Position numbers and translations under genes: made by a program | Assembly: GCF_003435375.1 (NCBI RefSeq) | Contig: NZ_QWGL01000002.1 | Coordinates: 89,943-153,942, forward strand | From: Clostridium sp. AM34-11AC | GTDB taxonomy: Bacteria > Bacillota > Clostridia > Lachnospirales > Lachnospiraceae | Length of the DNA stretch: 64,000 bases | Direction: 5' to 3' | Part shown: positions 56,882 to 64,000 of the stretch, piece after piece | How positions within the stretch are numbered: position 1 is the stretch's first letter | Layout of the letters: every line of letters begins with the position of its first letter | The notes under the pieces: model-generated | What the model was told of the DNA's origin: nothing | Seen by the model: only the letters and a program-made list of their open reading frames with translations | Database searches by the model: none

Positions 56882-58171
56882 ATGGCAAGAAATGATGGAA
56901 TAGACCGTACCATAGCCAGAAATCAGGACTTGAAAACGCCTGCGGATGTGGCGAAGGTACAGGAACACAATGAGCGTGAAAAGGACAGCTACAGCAATCA
57001 GGACATCGTGCCGGAGCGCACTTCTCTGAACGTTCATTTCAAAGCACCCACGGATGATTATGTGAAAATGTTTGAGCAGATGGAGCATGATAATGTGATC
57101 TCCACAAGAGGTCTGAAACCGGATGCTGTGAAATACGGCGAGTTGGTGTTTGATGTGAACTCCGCCTATTTCTACAACCACGGCGGCTATGAATTTGCGA
57201 AACAGTTTTATACCGATGCCTATAAAGCCGCTGTGGAGATCGTGGGTGGTGAGCAGTATATCCTCTCCGCTGTGATGCACGCCGATGAGCGCAACCGGGC
57301 AATGTCCGAAGCTCTTGGCGAGGATGTGTACCACTATCACCTTCATGTGGTTTATATCCCGGTGGTGGAAAAGCAGATTCTTTGGTCGAAGCGGTGTAAG
57401 GATGAAGCACTCCGGGGAACGGTAAAGGAAACAATTACACAGGTCAGCCGAAGTAAGAAATGGGACTCCAAGCCGTTGCTTGATGAAAACGGAAATCCCA
57501 TGCTCAACGCAAACGGAAAAAAGATTTTGAAGTCGTCCTACAGTGTGTTGCAGGATGACTTTTTTCATTTCATGCGAAATGCCGGATATACCGATGTGGA
57601 GCGTGGAGAGCGTGGCAGCACCGAGGAACATCTGACAGTGACACAGTTCAAGGTTCAGGCTGAACAGCAGCGTTTGGAAGCTATGACCGGACAGGTGGCA
57701 CAGGCGGAGCGGGGGTTGGAGAATGCCAAAGATGCCACGGAGAAACAGAAAAAGAAACTGGAAGCTCTGCAAAAGGAAACCAAAACAGCAAAGACCGTTG
57801 CTCTGACGGTGCAGGAGATTGAAACGATGGGAAAGAAAGCCACATTCGGAAATAATATCACGCTGACACCGGATGAGTGCGACACGCTCAAACGCTATGC
57901 GGTCAACGGCATTATCGCCAATGCTGACAACAAGCGCTTGAAGGAGAAACTGGCTTCCGCTGAAAAGACGGTTTCCATCTGGAAACAGCGGTATGAAGCA
58001 GTAAACGAAAAATATATGGAACTGAAACAGAAAGCCCAGCCTTTTCTGGATGCACTGGAAATTGCATCCGAAAGGGTTCGGGCTTTTATCAATTCTATCC
58101 TCATCAGAGGAAAGGAAACGCAGGAACACAAACACCCTGACCGGAAGCGTGGACAGGATATGGAACTTTGA
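56882..58171 (+). CDS. MobV family relaxase (Pre/Mob)
   Basis: A 429-residue plasmid-recombination/mobilization enzyme that nicks oriT. Motif I is HNEREKDSYSNQDI (about 29-42). Motif III is split as MHADE ... DVYHYHLHVVYIPV, giving the His cluster that binds the metal. The C-terminal half (about 255-420) is coiled coil. A catalytic His or Tyr cannot be assigned by eye. It follows the candidate oriT and is followed within 16 bp by a small gene. Confidence 0.9.
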   Translation: MARNDGIDRTIARNQDLKTPADVAKVQEHNEREKDSYSNQDIVPERTSLNVHFKAPTDDYVKMFEQMEHDNVISTRGLKPDAVKYGELVFDVNSAYFYNHGGYEFAKQFYTDAYKAAVEIVGGEQYILSAVMHADERNRAMSEALGEDVYHYHLHVVYIPVVEKQILWSKRCKDEALRGTVKETITQVSRSKKWDSKPLLDENGNPMLNANGKKILKSSYSVLQDDFFHFMRNAGYTDVERGERGSTEEHLTVTQFKVQAEQQRLEAMTGQVAQAERGLENAKDATEKQKKKLEALQKETKTAKTVALTVQEIETMGKKATFGNNITLTPDECDTLKRYAVNGIIANADNKRLKEKLASAEKTVSIWKQRYEAVNEKYMELKQKAQPFLDALEIASERVRAFINSILIRGKETQEHKHPDRKRGQDMEL

Positions 58172-58186
58172 TGGAGGAATCGCCTA

Positions 58187-58372
58187 TTGAAGAAATATTA
58201 TGAGGAAGCGAAATATAATGCGGCATTTGACCGCTGTGTGGATGTTATGAGCCAGATGCTCCAGAAGTACGGGCATCAGGTTTTGGATAAATTAGAGCAG
58301 GATACACCGCAAACGGTGGAGTGTTCCAAGGATGATAAGCAAGCGCAGCCTTTGACGGATAAGGCTGCGTAA
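58187..58372 (+). CDS. Small protein downstream of the relaxase
   Basis: A 61-residue helical protein with a TTG start preceded by GGAGGAA at good spacing. It has no recognised domain. The ribosome site overlaps the relaxase stop region, so the genes are coupled; it may assist mobilization. Confidence 0.6.
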   Translation: MKKYYEEAKYNAAFDRCVDVMSQMLQKYGHQVLDKLEQDTPQTVECSKDDKQAQPLTDKAA

Positions 58373-58385
58373 AAATTTACAATTT

Positions 58386-58434
58386 ACACGTTGCGTACTT
58401 GTTGCGGCTATGCTATAATATGTACGCAACGTGT
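58386..58434 (+). promoter_or_regulatory. Promoter inside a perfect 13-bp operator palindrome
   Basis: ACACGTTGCGTAC (58386-58398) and its exact inverse GTACGCAACGTGT (58422-58434) enclose TTGCGT (58391), a 17-bp spacer and TATAAT (58414). A repressor bound to both arms would close the promoter of the regulator-recombinase pair. Confidence 0.85.
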
Positions 58435-58461
58435 ATTTTTGCTTTTTGGGAGAAAAGACGA

Positions 58462-58692
58462 ATGGATTGTAAAAACAGAATTATTAAGTTGCGTGAAAGC
58501 ACAGGACTGAACCGGAAAGATTTTTGCAAGCTCGTCCATATTCCTTACCGGACTATGACCGAGTGGGAATTGGACAACCGCCATGCACCGGATTATGTGC
58601 TTAGACTTTTGGAGTATTATATCCGCAACGAGGGATTGATGGTAAAAGAAATGAGCGAAGGAGGTGGCGATTCTGAAAAAGAAGCAACTTAA
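58462..58692 (+). CDS. XRE-like HTH regulator
   Basis: A 76-residue DNA-binding protein (NRIIKLRESTGLNRKDFCKLVHIPYRTMTEWELDNRHAPDYVLRLLEYYI) with a single Cro/CI-type helix-turn-helix. The start at 58462 follows GGAGAAAAG. The perfect palindrome at its own promoter suggests autoregulation, and its end overlaps the recombinase start, so it likely controls excision. Confidence 0.8.
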   Translation: MDCKNRIIKLRESTGLNRKDFCKLVHIPYRTMTEWELDNRHAPDYVLRLLEYYIRNEGLMVKEMSEGGGDSEKEAT

Positions 58693-60619
58693 ATGTTATC
58701 TATATACGAGAGTGTCCACCTCCATGCAGGTAGACGGATACAGCTTGGATGCCCAGCGGGACAAGTTGCGGAAGTATGCGGCATACGAGGATATGGTCGT
58801 TGCCGGGGAGTATTCTGACGAAGGATTTTCCGGCAAGAACATCCAAGGGAGGCAGGAGTTTCAACGGATGCTGAACGACATCCAGGACTGCAAAGACGGC
58901 GTTTCCTATGTGCTTGTCTTTAAGCTCTCCAGATTTGGCAGAAATGCAGCCGATGTTCTGAACTCTTTGCAGCTCATGCAGGATTTTGGTGTCAACCTGA
59001 TTTGCGTGGAGGATGGCATTGACAGCTCCAAGGATGCCGGAAAGCTTATGATTTCCGTGCTGTCTGCGGTGGCGGAAATCGAGCGAGAGAATATCCGCAC
59101 ACAGACAATGGCAGGACGGGAGCAAAAGGCTCGTGAGGGCAAATGGAACGGCGGTTTCGCTCCCTATGGATACAAATTGGAAAGCGGAAACCTTGTCATT
59201 GCGGAGGATGAAGTGGAAGTAATCCGTGTTATTTATGACCGCTACATCCATACCAATGAGGGCGTTGCCGGAGTTGCTAAATATCTCAACCGCAACGGGT
59301 TTGTGAAGAAGCTGCGGCAAAATAACACCATCCCCGGATTTTCAAGGAACTTCGTGCAGGACGTACTGGATAATCCCGTTTATATGGGTAAAATTGCTTA
59401 TGGCAGACGGAGAACCGAAAAGAGGCAAGGTACAAGAAATGAGATGCACGTGGTCGAGCAGTCGGAGTTCCCTGTTTACGATGGTCAGCATGAAGCCATC
59501 ATTTCCGAAGAAGATTGGTATCTGGCACAGGAAAAGCGCAAGATCAATTCCTTTAAGCGGGAAAAGGTCAACAATCCAGACCACGCACACATCCTATCCG
59601 GTATTTTGAAATGCCCGTGTTGCGGAAAGAGTATGTACGGCAATATTGCCAAGGCTCATAGCAAGGACAAGAAAACACGGTATTATTACTACTGCAAAAA
59701 TACGGTTACGCCGACGGGACATGAGTGCAGCTTCCGGCTGAATATCGAGCAGACGGAAATCAACAAATTTGTGGCGAAGGTCATCTCCGCTATGGTCAGC
59801 AATCCCCGATTTATAGAAGCAATTCAAGCGAAAATTGGAACGGCGGTTGATACAGAGGATATGGAAAAGCAGATCGCCGTTCTGCAAGGACAGCTAAAGC
59901 AAGCCTTTGGAACGAAAAGCCGCTTGGAGCGTCAGATGGATACTTTGGACATCAACGATGCCCACTATGACAGAAAAATTTTGGATTTGCAGCGCCGATA
60001 TGATGAACAGTATGATACGATAGAAGAAATCGAAGTTCAGATTGGCGAATTGCAAAGTCAGATACGCAGCATCCAGCAGGAGAAAATCTCCGGCGATAAC
60101 ATTTATCGGCTCTTACTGGCATTTGATGAAGTCTACCATTCCGCAACGGAAGCAGAACAGAAAGAGTTTATGAAAGCCTTTATTGAGCGAATTGAGATGT
60201 TCCCGGAAAAGAGAAAAGACGGAAGCTGGATAAAGAAGATTGTATTCAACTTCCCTGTGCCTGTTGATGGCGAGGAAGTGAAAGAACTTCCCTTGGAAAC
60301 TGAAACAACAGTCGAGACGGTAGTTCTTTTGTCCAGAAAAACTCCGGATGATACGATAGAGGTCGACTTAGACTTGGATGAGCTTGATATTACCGCTGCT
60401 GAGTCAAAGGCTACCTATCAGGAAATCAAGGATTATGTGCTGAAAGAATTTGGCTTAAAGGTTTCAACTTTATATATTTCCCAAATTAAACGCAAATGTG
60501 GTATTGATGTAGGAGAACATTACAATATTTCACAGAAAGAAAATCAGAAAGTACCACAATGCCCGAAAGAAAAGAAAGATGCTATCCGAGCTGCTCTTGA
60601 ACATTTTGCGATGATCTAA
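58664..60619 (+). CDS. Large serine recombinase of the element, with an rlmD-like tail
   Basis: A ~650-residue integrase. The resolvase domain has YTRVSTSMQVDGYSLDAQ with the catalytic Ser, LVFKLSRFGRNAADVLN and AEIERENI; then come the recombinase domain (GFAPYGYKLE ... NPVYMGKIAYGRR), a zinc ribbon (CPCCGKSMYGN ... CSFRLN) and a coiled coil (about 405-470). After VETVVLLS about 90 residues repeat the RlmD tail (ATYQEIKDYVL ... LKVSTLYISQIKRKCGIDVG). The start is unclear: GTG at 58664 abuts the ribosome site GGAGG, and ATT (58670) or CTG (58673) have better spacing. Confidence 0.9.
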   Translation: MAILKKKQLKCYLYTRVSTSMQVDGYSLDAQRDKLRKYAAYEDMVVAGEYSDEGFSGKNIQGRQEFQRMLNDIQDCKDGVSYVLVFKLSRFGRNAADVLNSLQLMQDFGVNLICVEDGIDSSKDAGKLMISVLSAVAEIERENIRTQTMAGREQKAREGKWNGGFAPYGYKLESGNLVIAEDEVEVIRVIYDRYIHTNEGVAGVAKYLNRNGFVKKLRQNNTIPGFSRNFVQDVLDNPVYMGKIAYGRRRTEKRQGTRNEMHVVEQSEFPVYDGQHEAIISEEDWYLAQEKRKINSFKREKVNNPDHAHILSGILKCPCCGKSMYGNIAKAHSKDKKTRYYYYCKNTVTPTGHECSFRLNIEQTEINKFVAKVISAMVSNPRFIEAIQAKIGTAVDTEDMEKQIAVLQGQLKQAFGTKSRLERQMDTLDINDAHYDRKILDLQRRYDEQYDTIEEIEVQIGELQSQIRSIQQEKISGDNIYRLLLAFDEVYHSATEAEQKEFMKAFIERIEMFPEKRKDGSWIKKIVFNFPVPVDGEEVKELPLETETTVETVVLLSRKTPDDTIEVDLDLDELDITAAESKATYQEIKDYVLKEFGLKVSTLYISQIKRKCGIDVGEHYNISQKENQKVPQCPKEKKDAIRAALEHFAMI

Positions 60620-60651
60620 AGGTCATTGCTGATTTCAAGGAGGAATAGCAT

Positions 60652-61023
60652 ATGAAGTCATTATTCGAAGAAATGGGCGGTACATATACGCTCGGAGCAG
60701 ATGGAATGTATTATCCGGATTTGGAACTTCCGGAGGAAGAACCGCATTACGGAAAGTACGGCAGAATGCGTCTGCGCTATCTGAAAGAACACCATAAGAT
60801 GCTGTACAACACACTTTTGCTGGATGGAGAACTGGTCAAACATCTGAATGAGGTGGATGATACCGCTAATCAAAGAATGGAACTGTTGACCCTGCAAATG
60901 CAGGAGCAGCAGGGCATAAACGAAGCATTAAAGGCTCGTGATCAGATGGCATGGGTTGGTGCTTGCAATAACATCCGAAATGCGGCAGAGGAAATTGTTT
61001 TGAATGAATTGATATGTTGTTAA
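60652..61023 (+). CDS. TnpV-like transposon protein
   Basis: A 123-residue protein matching TnpV of Tn4451-type elements in general pattern (GGTYTLGADGMYYPDLELPEEE, YGKYGRMRLRYLKEHH). Function unknown. Ribosome site AAGGAGG. It lies right of the proposed element boundary, 33 bp after the recombinase stop, so it belongs to an older insertion at this site. Confidence 0.8.
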   Translation: MKSLFEEMGGTYTLGADGMYYPDLELPEEEPHYGKYGRMRLRYLKEHHKMLYNTLLLDGELVKHLNEVDDTANQRMELLTLQMQEQQGINEALKARDQMAWVGACNNIRNAAEEIVLNELICC

Positions 61024-61062
61024 ATCGAGAAGGAGGGAGTGATGAATTCCCTCCTTCTCGAT
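61024..61062. terminator. Perfect 15-bp hairpin after tnpV
   Basis: ATCGAGAAGGAGGGA pairs its exact inverse around 9 nt. No T run follows, so it may be a terminator of low efficiency or a processing site. Confidence 0.5.
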
Positions 61063-61227
61063 TCTGAAGATATCATCTCTTTTGGAGAATGAAAAGGGAT
61101 TTTGTAGAAAAATTTATGCTTATATACTAAAATGCACATAAGGAAATACAAAGCTCTACAAATTATTTATTTATGTGTAACGAATGATGATTTCCGGGTA
61201 CTAACTTAGCAGAAAGGAGGAAGTACG

Positions 61228-61713
61228 ATGGAATCAATGGAAGAAATATACCAAAACCACTCAAAAAAGGTCTATACGTTTCTACTAAGTAAAACATGTA
61301 ACCATGAACTTGCAGAAGAATTAACACAGGAAACTTTCTTTTGCGCTGTAAATAGTATTAACAAGTTTAAAGGAAATAGCAGTGTATTGACATGGCTTTG
61401 TGGTATTGCTCAAAATCTTTGGCTCAAGTATTTAAGAGACAATAAATCATTTGAAGATTTATCAAATTATGAAGACATGTTGACAATTTCTTCTGCTGAA
61501 GATGAACTATTTATCCAGTGGGAAAATGTAGAGATATTGAAGTCGCTACATAATCTTGATGAACCGATGAGGGAAGTTATGTATTTACAGTTGATTGGAG
61601 AAATATCTTTCGCTCAAATCGGTGAAATAATAGGCAAAAGTGAAAATTGGGCTCGTGTTAATTTTTATCGTGGAAAAAAAAGAATATTTGAGGAGATGAA
61701 GAAAAATGAATAA
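61228..61713 (+). CDS. ECF-type RNA polymerase sigma factor
   Basis: A 161-residue group IV sigma factor with region 2 (AEELTQETFFCAVNSINKFKGNSSVLTWLCGIAQNLWLKYLR) and region 4 (LDEPMREVMYLQLIGEISFAQIGEIIGKSENWARVNFYRGKKRI). Start after AAAGGAGG. A TGTAAC (61177) upstream is a typical ECF -35 and may be its own target. The gene is more AT-rich than the chromosomal part and is followed by its anti-sigma factor. Confidence 0.9.
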   Translation: MESMEEIYQNHSKKVYTFLLSKTCNHELAEELTQETFFCAVNSINKFKGNSSVLTWLCGIAQNLWLKYLRDNKSFEDLSNYEDMLTISSAEDELFIQWENVEILKSLHNLDEPMREVMYLQLIGEISFAQIGEIIGKSENWARVNFYRGKKRIFEEMKKNE

Positions 61714-62188
61714 AGAATTGCAGTGCAATATAGTCAATGATTTACTACCTTTATACATGGATGATTTGACATCCGAGGAAACAAATTCATTTATTAAAAA
61801 GCATTTGGAAGAATGCCAAAATTGTCAGAATGAATACCGGACGTTTAAAGCAGAATTAAGTAATTCAGCCAACAGGAATAATGCTACAAAAATGCAAGAG
61901 ATTGATTATCTGAAAAAAATAAACATATATCAAAAAATGAATTTTGTTTTGGGTGCAATCATCAGCTTCCTGTTTGGGGCATGTTTACCTGTATTGAAAG
62001 TTGGCATACCTGTACTTCTAAACGGAGCAGTCCCTGATTATTATCTGGCACGACTTCAAATCGCATGGCATATCGGTCTTTTGAAAATGACAGTTTCTGG
62101 AGTAATAGTGTGCCTTATTTATATGATTATTATGTTTATAATCAAGAAAAAGCTAAACAGCAAAACCAGTCGAAATAGTCAACCGTAA
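61706..62188 (+). CDS. Membrane anti-sigma factor with zinc-finger (zf-HC2) domain
   Basis: A 160-residue protein: an N-terminal anti-sigma zinc finger (CNIVNDLLPLYMDDLTSEETNSFIKKHLEECQNCQNEY with the HxxxCxxC pattern, about 6-46) and two membrane segments (about 80-105 and 128-148). It overlaps the sigma gene by 8 bp. It should hold the sigma factor at the membrane until an envelope signal arrives. Confidence 0.85.
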   Translation: MNKELQCNIVNDLLPLYMDDLTSEETNSFIKKHLEECQNCQNEYRTFKAELSNSANRNNATKMQEIDYLKKINIYQKMNFVLGAIISFLFGACLPVLKVGIPVLLNGAVPDYYLARLQIAWHIGLLKMTVSGVIVCLIYMIIMFIIKKKLNSKTSRNSQP

Positions 62189-62436
62189 AGAGAGTGGTCT
62201 GTATCCATCGCTTCAATCTGGTTTTGCAATAAATATAAGGGATGACAGCATAAAATGCTATCGCCCTTTTACATCATTTAGAAAGAGCCATGACTGCACT
62301 CCATATCAGAGTGAAAGCCGTGGCTTTTAACTTGTGGTTAAGTTTTTATCTCCATGATTAACAACTGCTCGATTGTGCTATGAATATCAGCTTAGGTCAG
62401 TTTACAAGGAACTACACGCAGACCACGAAACGGGGG

Positions 62437-62513
62437 CTGCTGACAACAAATAAAGGCTGAGTATCAAGCACCGGGAAAGTGCGGGATATTCAGCCTGTTT
62501 TGTTGTCAGGGGT
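62437..62513. repeat. Long imperfect hairpin before the second oriT
   Basis: CTGACAACAAA ... GGCTGA on the left pairs TCAGCC ... TTTGTTGTCAG on the right, with a central GCACC/GGGATATT loop. It may be a terminator or part of the transfer origin. Confidence 0.55.
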
Positions 62514-62535
62514 TTCCAAAGGGGCTTGCCCCTTG

Positions 62536-62572
62536 GCACACGACTTTGCTTGCAAAGTGTAGTGTGTTATAC
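62536..62572 (+). other. Second candidate oriT, pMV158-like
   Basis: TAGTGTGTTATA (62560-62571) is identical to the pMV158 nic region. The hairpin ACTTTGC-TT-GCAAAGT and the outer CACAC/GTGTG pairing match the pMV158 arrangement. No relaxase gene for it is inside the window. The remainder of 62189-62964 holds no supported gene; 62820-62853 has a terminator-like stem (GGCGGGAAGCC/GGCTTTCCCGCC). Confidence 0.65.
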
Positions 62573-62964
62573 GCTCTGTCGGCGTTGCCGCGAAAATGCG
62601 GTTGCCCCCAGGGAGGGCAAGGGCATTTGAAACGGCAGGAAAACAGGGCTGTGATTGCGTGGCGTGGAGCCGCAAGCGCAGGACTGGTTTCGCCAGCAGA
62701 CAGGGCGTATATGAAAGCCCCCGTCCCTTGTCCCACGCCGGACTTCGGGACAAAATGTCCCGAACTTGTGGCCACACTTACGAAAAAGCAGACGGATTTT
62801 TCTCTCAAAATTGAAATGGGCGGGAAGCCATTTTAAGGCTTTCCCGCCTTGATTGACTATTAGCAAAGACGGGCAGGACTGTCAACGGCGGCACATAAAA
62901 TGTGCCGTTCATCTTGACCGTTGACTGGCTCGACTGGATTTGCTATCTTCCGGTAAACTGGAAA

Positions 62965-63300
62965 TTAGCGATTACTATATTTCACAAAAAAATCATAGCA
63001 TGTCCATTTTTCAATACAGGCAATAATCTCTCTTTTTGATTTAGATGTAATTTGCTCTAAGGGACAATCCCATTTATAATTTTTAACAAGCCGCAATATA
63101 TAATTCCCGTCTATACTATGACTGGGATACCATCCTAAATCAATAATCAGATTTGCTTTTTCATTATAAAGTTGTAGTAAATCTTCATTTAGCTCTAATA
63201 AATCATTTAAGCCATGTATCTCAATATCGTACTCTGTAAAGCTATTATATTGTATTTTCCATCCTGCTTGAATTCTCAACGGCTGTAATTCATAATACAT
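62965..63300 (-). CDS. Uncharacterised small protein
   Basis: A 111-residue cytoplasmic protein (MYYELQPLRIQAGWKIQYNSFTEYDIEIHGLNDLLELNEDLLQ ...), AT-rich and beta/alpha mixed. Its composition, many aromatic residues and solitary position recall immunity-type proteins, but I can name no family. Ribosome site GAGGAAAG. Confidence 0.6.
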   Translation of the reverse strand: MYYELQPLRIQAGWKIQYNSFTEYDIEIHGLNDLLELNEDLLQLYNEKANLIIDLGWYPSHSIDGNYILRLVKNYKWDCPLEQITSKSKREIIACIEKWTCYDFFVKYSNR

Positions 63301-63369
63301 TTGCTTTCCTCATCGACTTCTGATTTCTCACTCCGTGTAACTTCCGATAAATTGGTATTTGCCATTTCC

Positions 63370-64000
63370 TTACTTCCTCCCCCGCTGTGGGTTTGGATTT
63401 TTCAGCAAGTCCGACTTCTGTGCAATCTTTTTCAGCCACTTCTTTTCTTCCTCGGACAGCTTTTTCAAATTCAATTTGAGCCGCTTACAGATAAACGCCA
63501 AAGCTGCTTGCTCCGGGTCGCTGTCTGGACTGGCAGTTTCCTCGGCGGTCTGCAAGAAATCTTCCAGTGGGTTGTCCCCCGGAACGCTGAAAAAATCGTC
63601 CTTATGGGCTTCCCGCAGGTCGAGGGCTATCTTGTTTATGTCCTGCTGTATCACATAGCGGCAAAAGCTGTCATCATCAATATGAGCGGCGATAAGTTGT
63701 CTTAGCTGCGGGTCGGACAAGCCGGGATTGTACTGCTTCATAATCGTTGCACTCATGGTGTCCACGATGGCGTTTGCGCTCTGTACCTGTTTTCCTGCGA
63801 TACCGTTTACATAGATTTCAAGGTCAGCCATCAGCCGGGGAAAATCCGGGTGTACTGCCAGTTCACACAAGAGGGAATTATCTATCAACCCACTTTTCAA
63901 GAGTTCAATCATATCATCACTCAAACGCAGGTCTGCAAGATCAGCGTTTGGGTGATTTCTTGCTTTATAGGAAAGACCGCCTGCGGCGCTCTCTTGAATT
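63370..64000 (-). CDS. C-terminal part of a large ICE-type protein, runs off the right edge
   Basis: The frame is open to the right edge (it reads IQESAAGGLSYKARNHPNADLADLRLSDDMIELLKSG ...), so only the last ~209 codons are seen. The region is helical and ends in a basic tail (LKKLSEEEKKWLKKIAQKSDLLKNPNPQRGRK). Such tails occur on large proteins of conjugative elements; the domain upstream is outside the window. Function cannot be assigned. Confidence 0.65.
   Translation of the reverse strand, partial: IQESAAGGLSYKARNHPNADLADLRLSDDMIELLKSGLIDNSLLCELAVHPDFPRLMADLEIYVNGIAGKQVQSANAIVDTMSATIMKQYNPGLSDPQLRQLIAAHIDDDSFCRYVIQQDINKIALDLREAHKDDFFSVPGDNPLEDFLQTAEETASPDSDPEQAALAFICKRLKLNLKKLSEEEKKWLKKIAQKSDLLKNPNPQRGRK

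Larger units (their letters stand above)
47691..60321 (+). mobile_element. Integrative mobilizable element in the 3' end of rlmD (~12.6 kb)
   Basis: Limits are proposed at the shared 8-mer GAGACGGT, present in rlmD (47691-47698) and in the recombinase gene (60314-60321); both encode VETVVLLS. Content: DUF6061-like gene, two-component system, sigma-like protein, two unknowns, CHC2 primase, P4-type helicase, oriT, MobV relaxase, XRE-like regulator and large serine recombinase. There are no type IV secretion genes, so transfer would depend on a helper element. Confidence 0.75.

Noticed and set aside
62506..62866. Overlapping 70-100-codon frames on both strands
   Set aside because: They cover the second oriT and hairpins, lack ribosome sites, and several frames are open simply because the DNA is GC-rich.

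Overview
The window looks like chromosome of an anaerobic Clostridia species, most likely a Lachnospiraceae-type gut bacterium. The evidence is the gene content (EFR1-type flavodoxin/ferredoxin, DUF4317, DUF1177, GntP with an IlvD/Edd-type dehydratase, sortase-anchored surface proteins, Fe-alcohol dehydrogenase), strong AGGAGG ribosome sites, TTGACA-17-TATAAT promoters, and Firmicutes-type LexA (GAAC-N4-GTTC) and Rex (TTGTTAA-N4-TTAACAA) operators. No 16S gene is present, so the genus cannot be fixed.

Layout. 1-3.0 kb: end of an rRNA m5C methyltransferase gene, a MATE exporter and a divergent LysR regulator. 3.1-4.3 kb: debris (a tyrosine recombinase lacking its catalytic C-terminus and an AP2-domain gene with two in-frame stops). 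4.5-10.0 kb: a sortase/pilus-like surface operon (frameshifted cell-wall-binding protein, class C sortase, two D2-domain proteins ending in VPSTGG, one LPQTG protein, and a fossil Ig-like fragment). 10.1-12.7 kb: lysS (with a C-terminal tRNA-binding domain) and greA. 13.3-16.3 kb: an SOS-controlled Y-family polymerase operon. 16.4-24 kb: Rex-controlled alcohol dehydrogenase, DegV, radical SAM, galactokinase coupled to a TAXI lipoprotein, DUF1177. 24-30 kb: an NlpC/P60 hydrolase, an amidase, tRNA-Ala(CGC) and a nuclease lipoprotein. 30-35 kb: Rpn-type nuclease, EFR1, ferredoxin and Crp/Fnr regulator. 35-42.3 kb: amidase, Na/Pi transporter with PhoU domain, and a GntR-GntP-dehydratase sugar-acid locus. 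42.5-45 kb: SOS-controlled pcrA. 45.0-45.7 kb: two tandem candidate Fst/par-like type I toxin-antitoxin modules. 45.8-48.0 kb: a small membrane protein and rlmD.

The right quarter is mobile DNA. A ~12.6-kb integrative mobilizable element (about 47.69-60.32 kb) sits in the 3' end of rlmD. It carries a two-component system, an unusual sigma-like protein, a CHC2 primase and a P4-type helicase, a candidate oriT with a MobV relaxase, an XRE-like regulator inside a perfect operator palindrome, and a large serine recombinase whose C-terminus duplicates the rlmD tail. To its right lie TnpV, an ECF sigma/anti-sigma pair, a second pMV158-like oriT and the end of a large ICE-type protein, so elements are stacked at this site.

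Scattered through the chromosomal part are two families of small (~133 bp) non-autonomous repeats with terminal inverted repeats and 8-bp target duplications (R1: GTAACTGTTCAGTA ends; R2: GTTACTGT ends) and a third structured repeat (R3). One R1 copy landed exactly at the degV stop codon. The observations I would check first are the tandem Fst/par-like modules with matched antisense seeds, the repeat families, and the stacked rlmD integration site.
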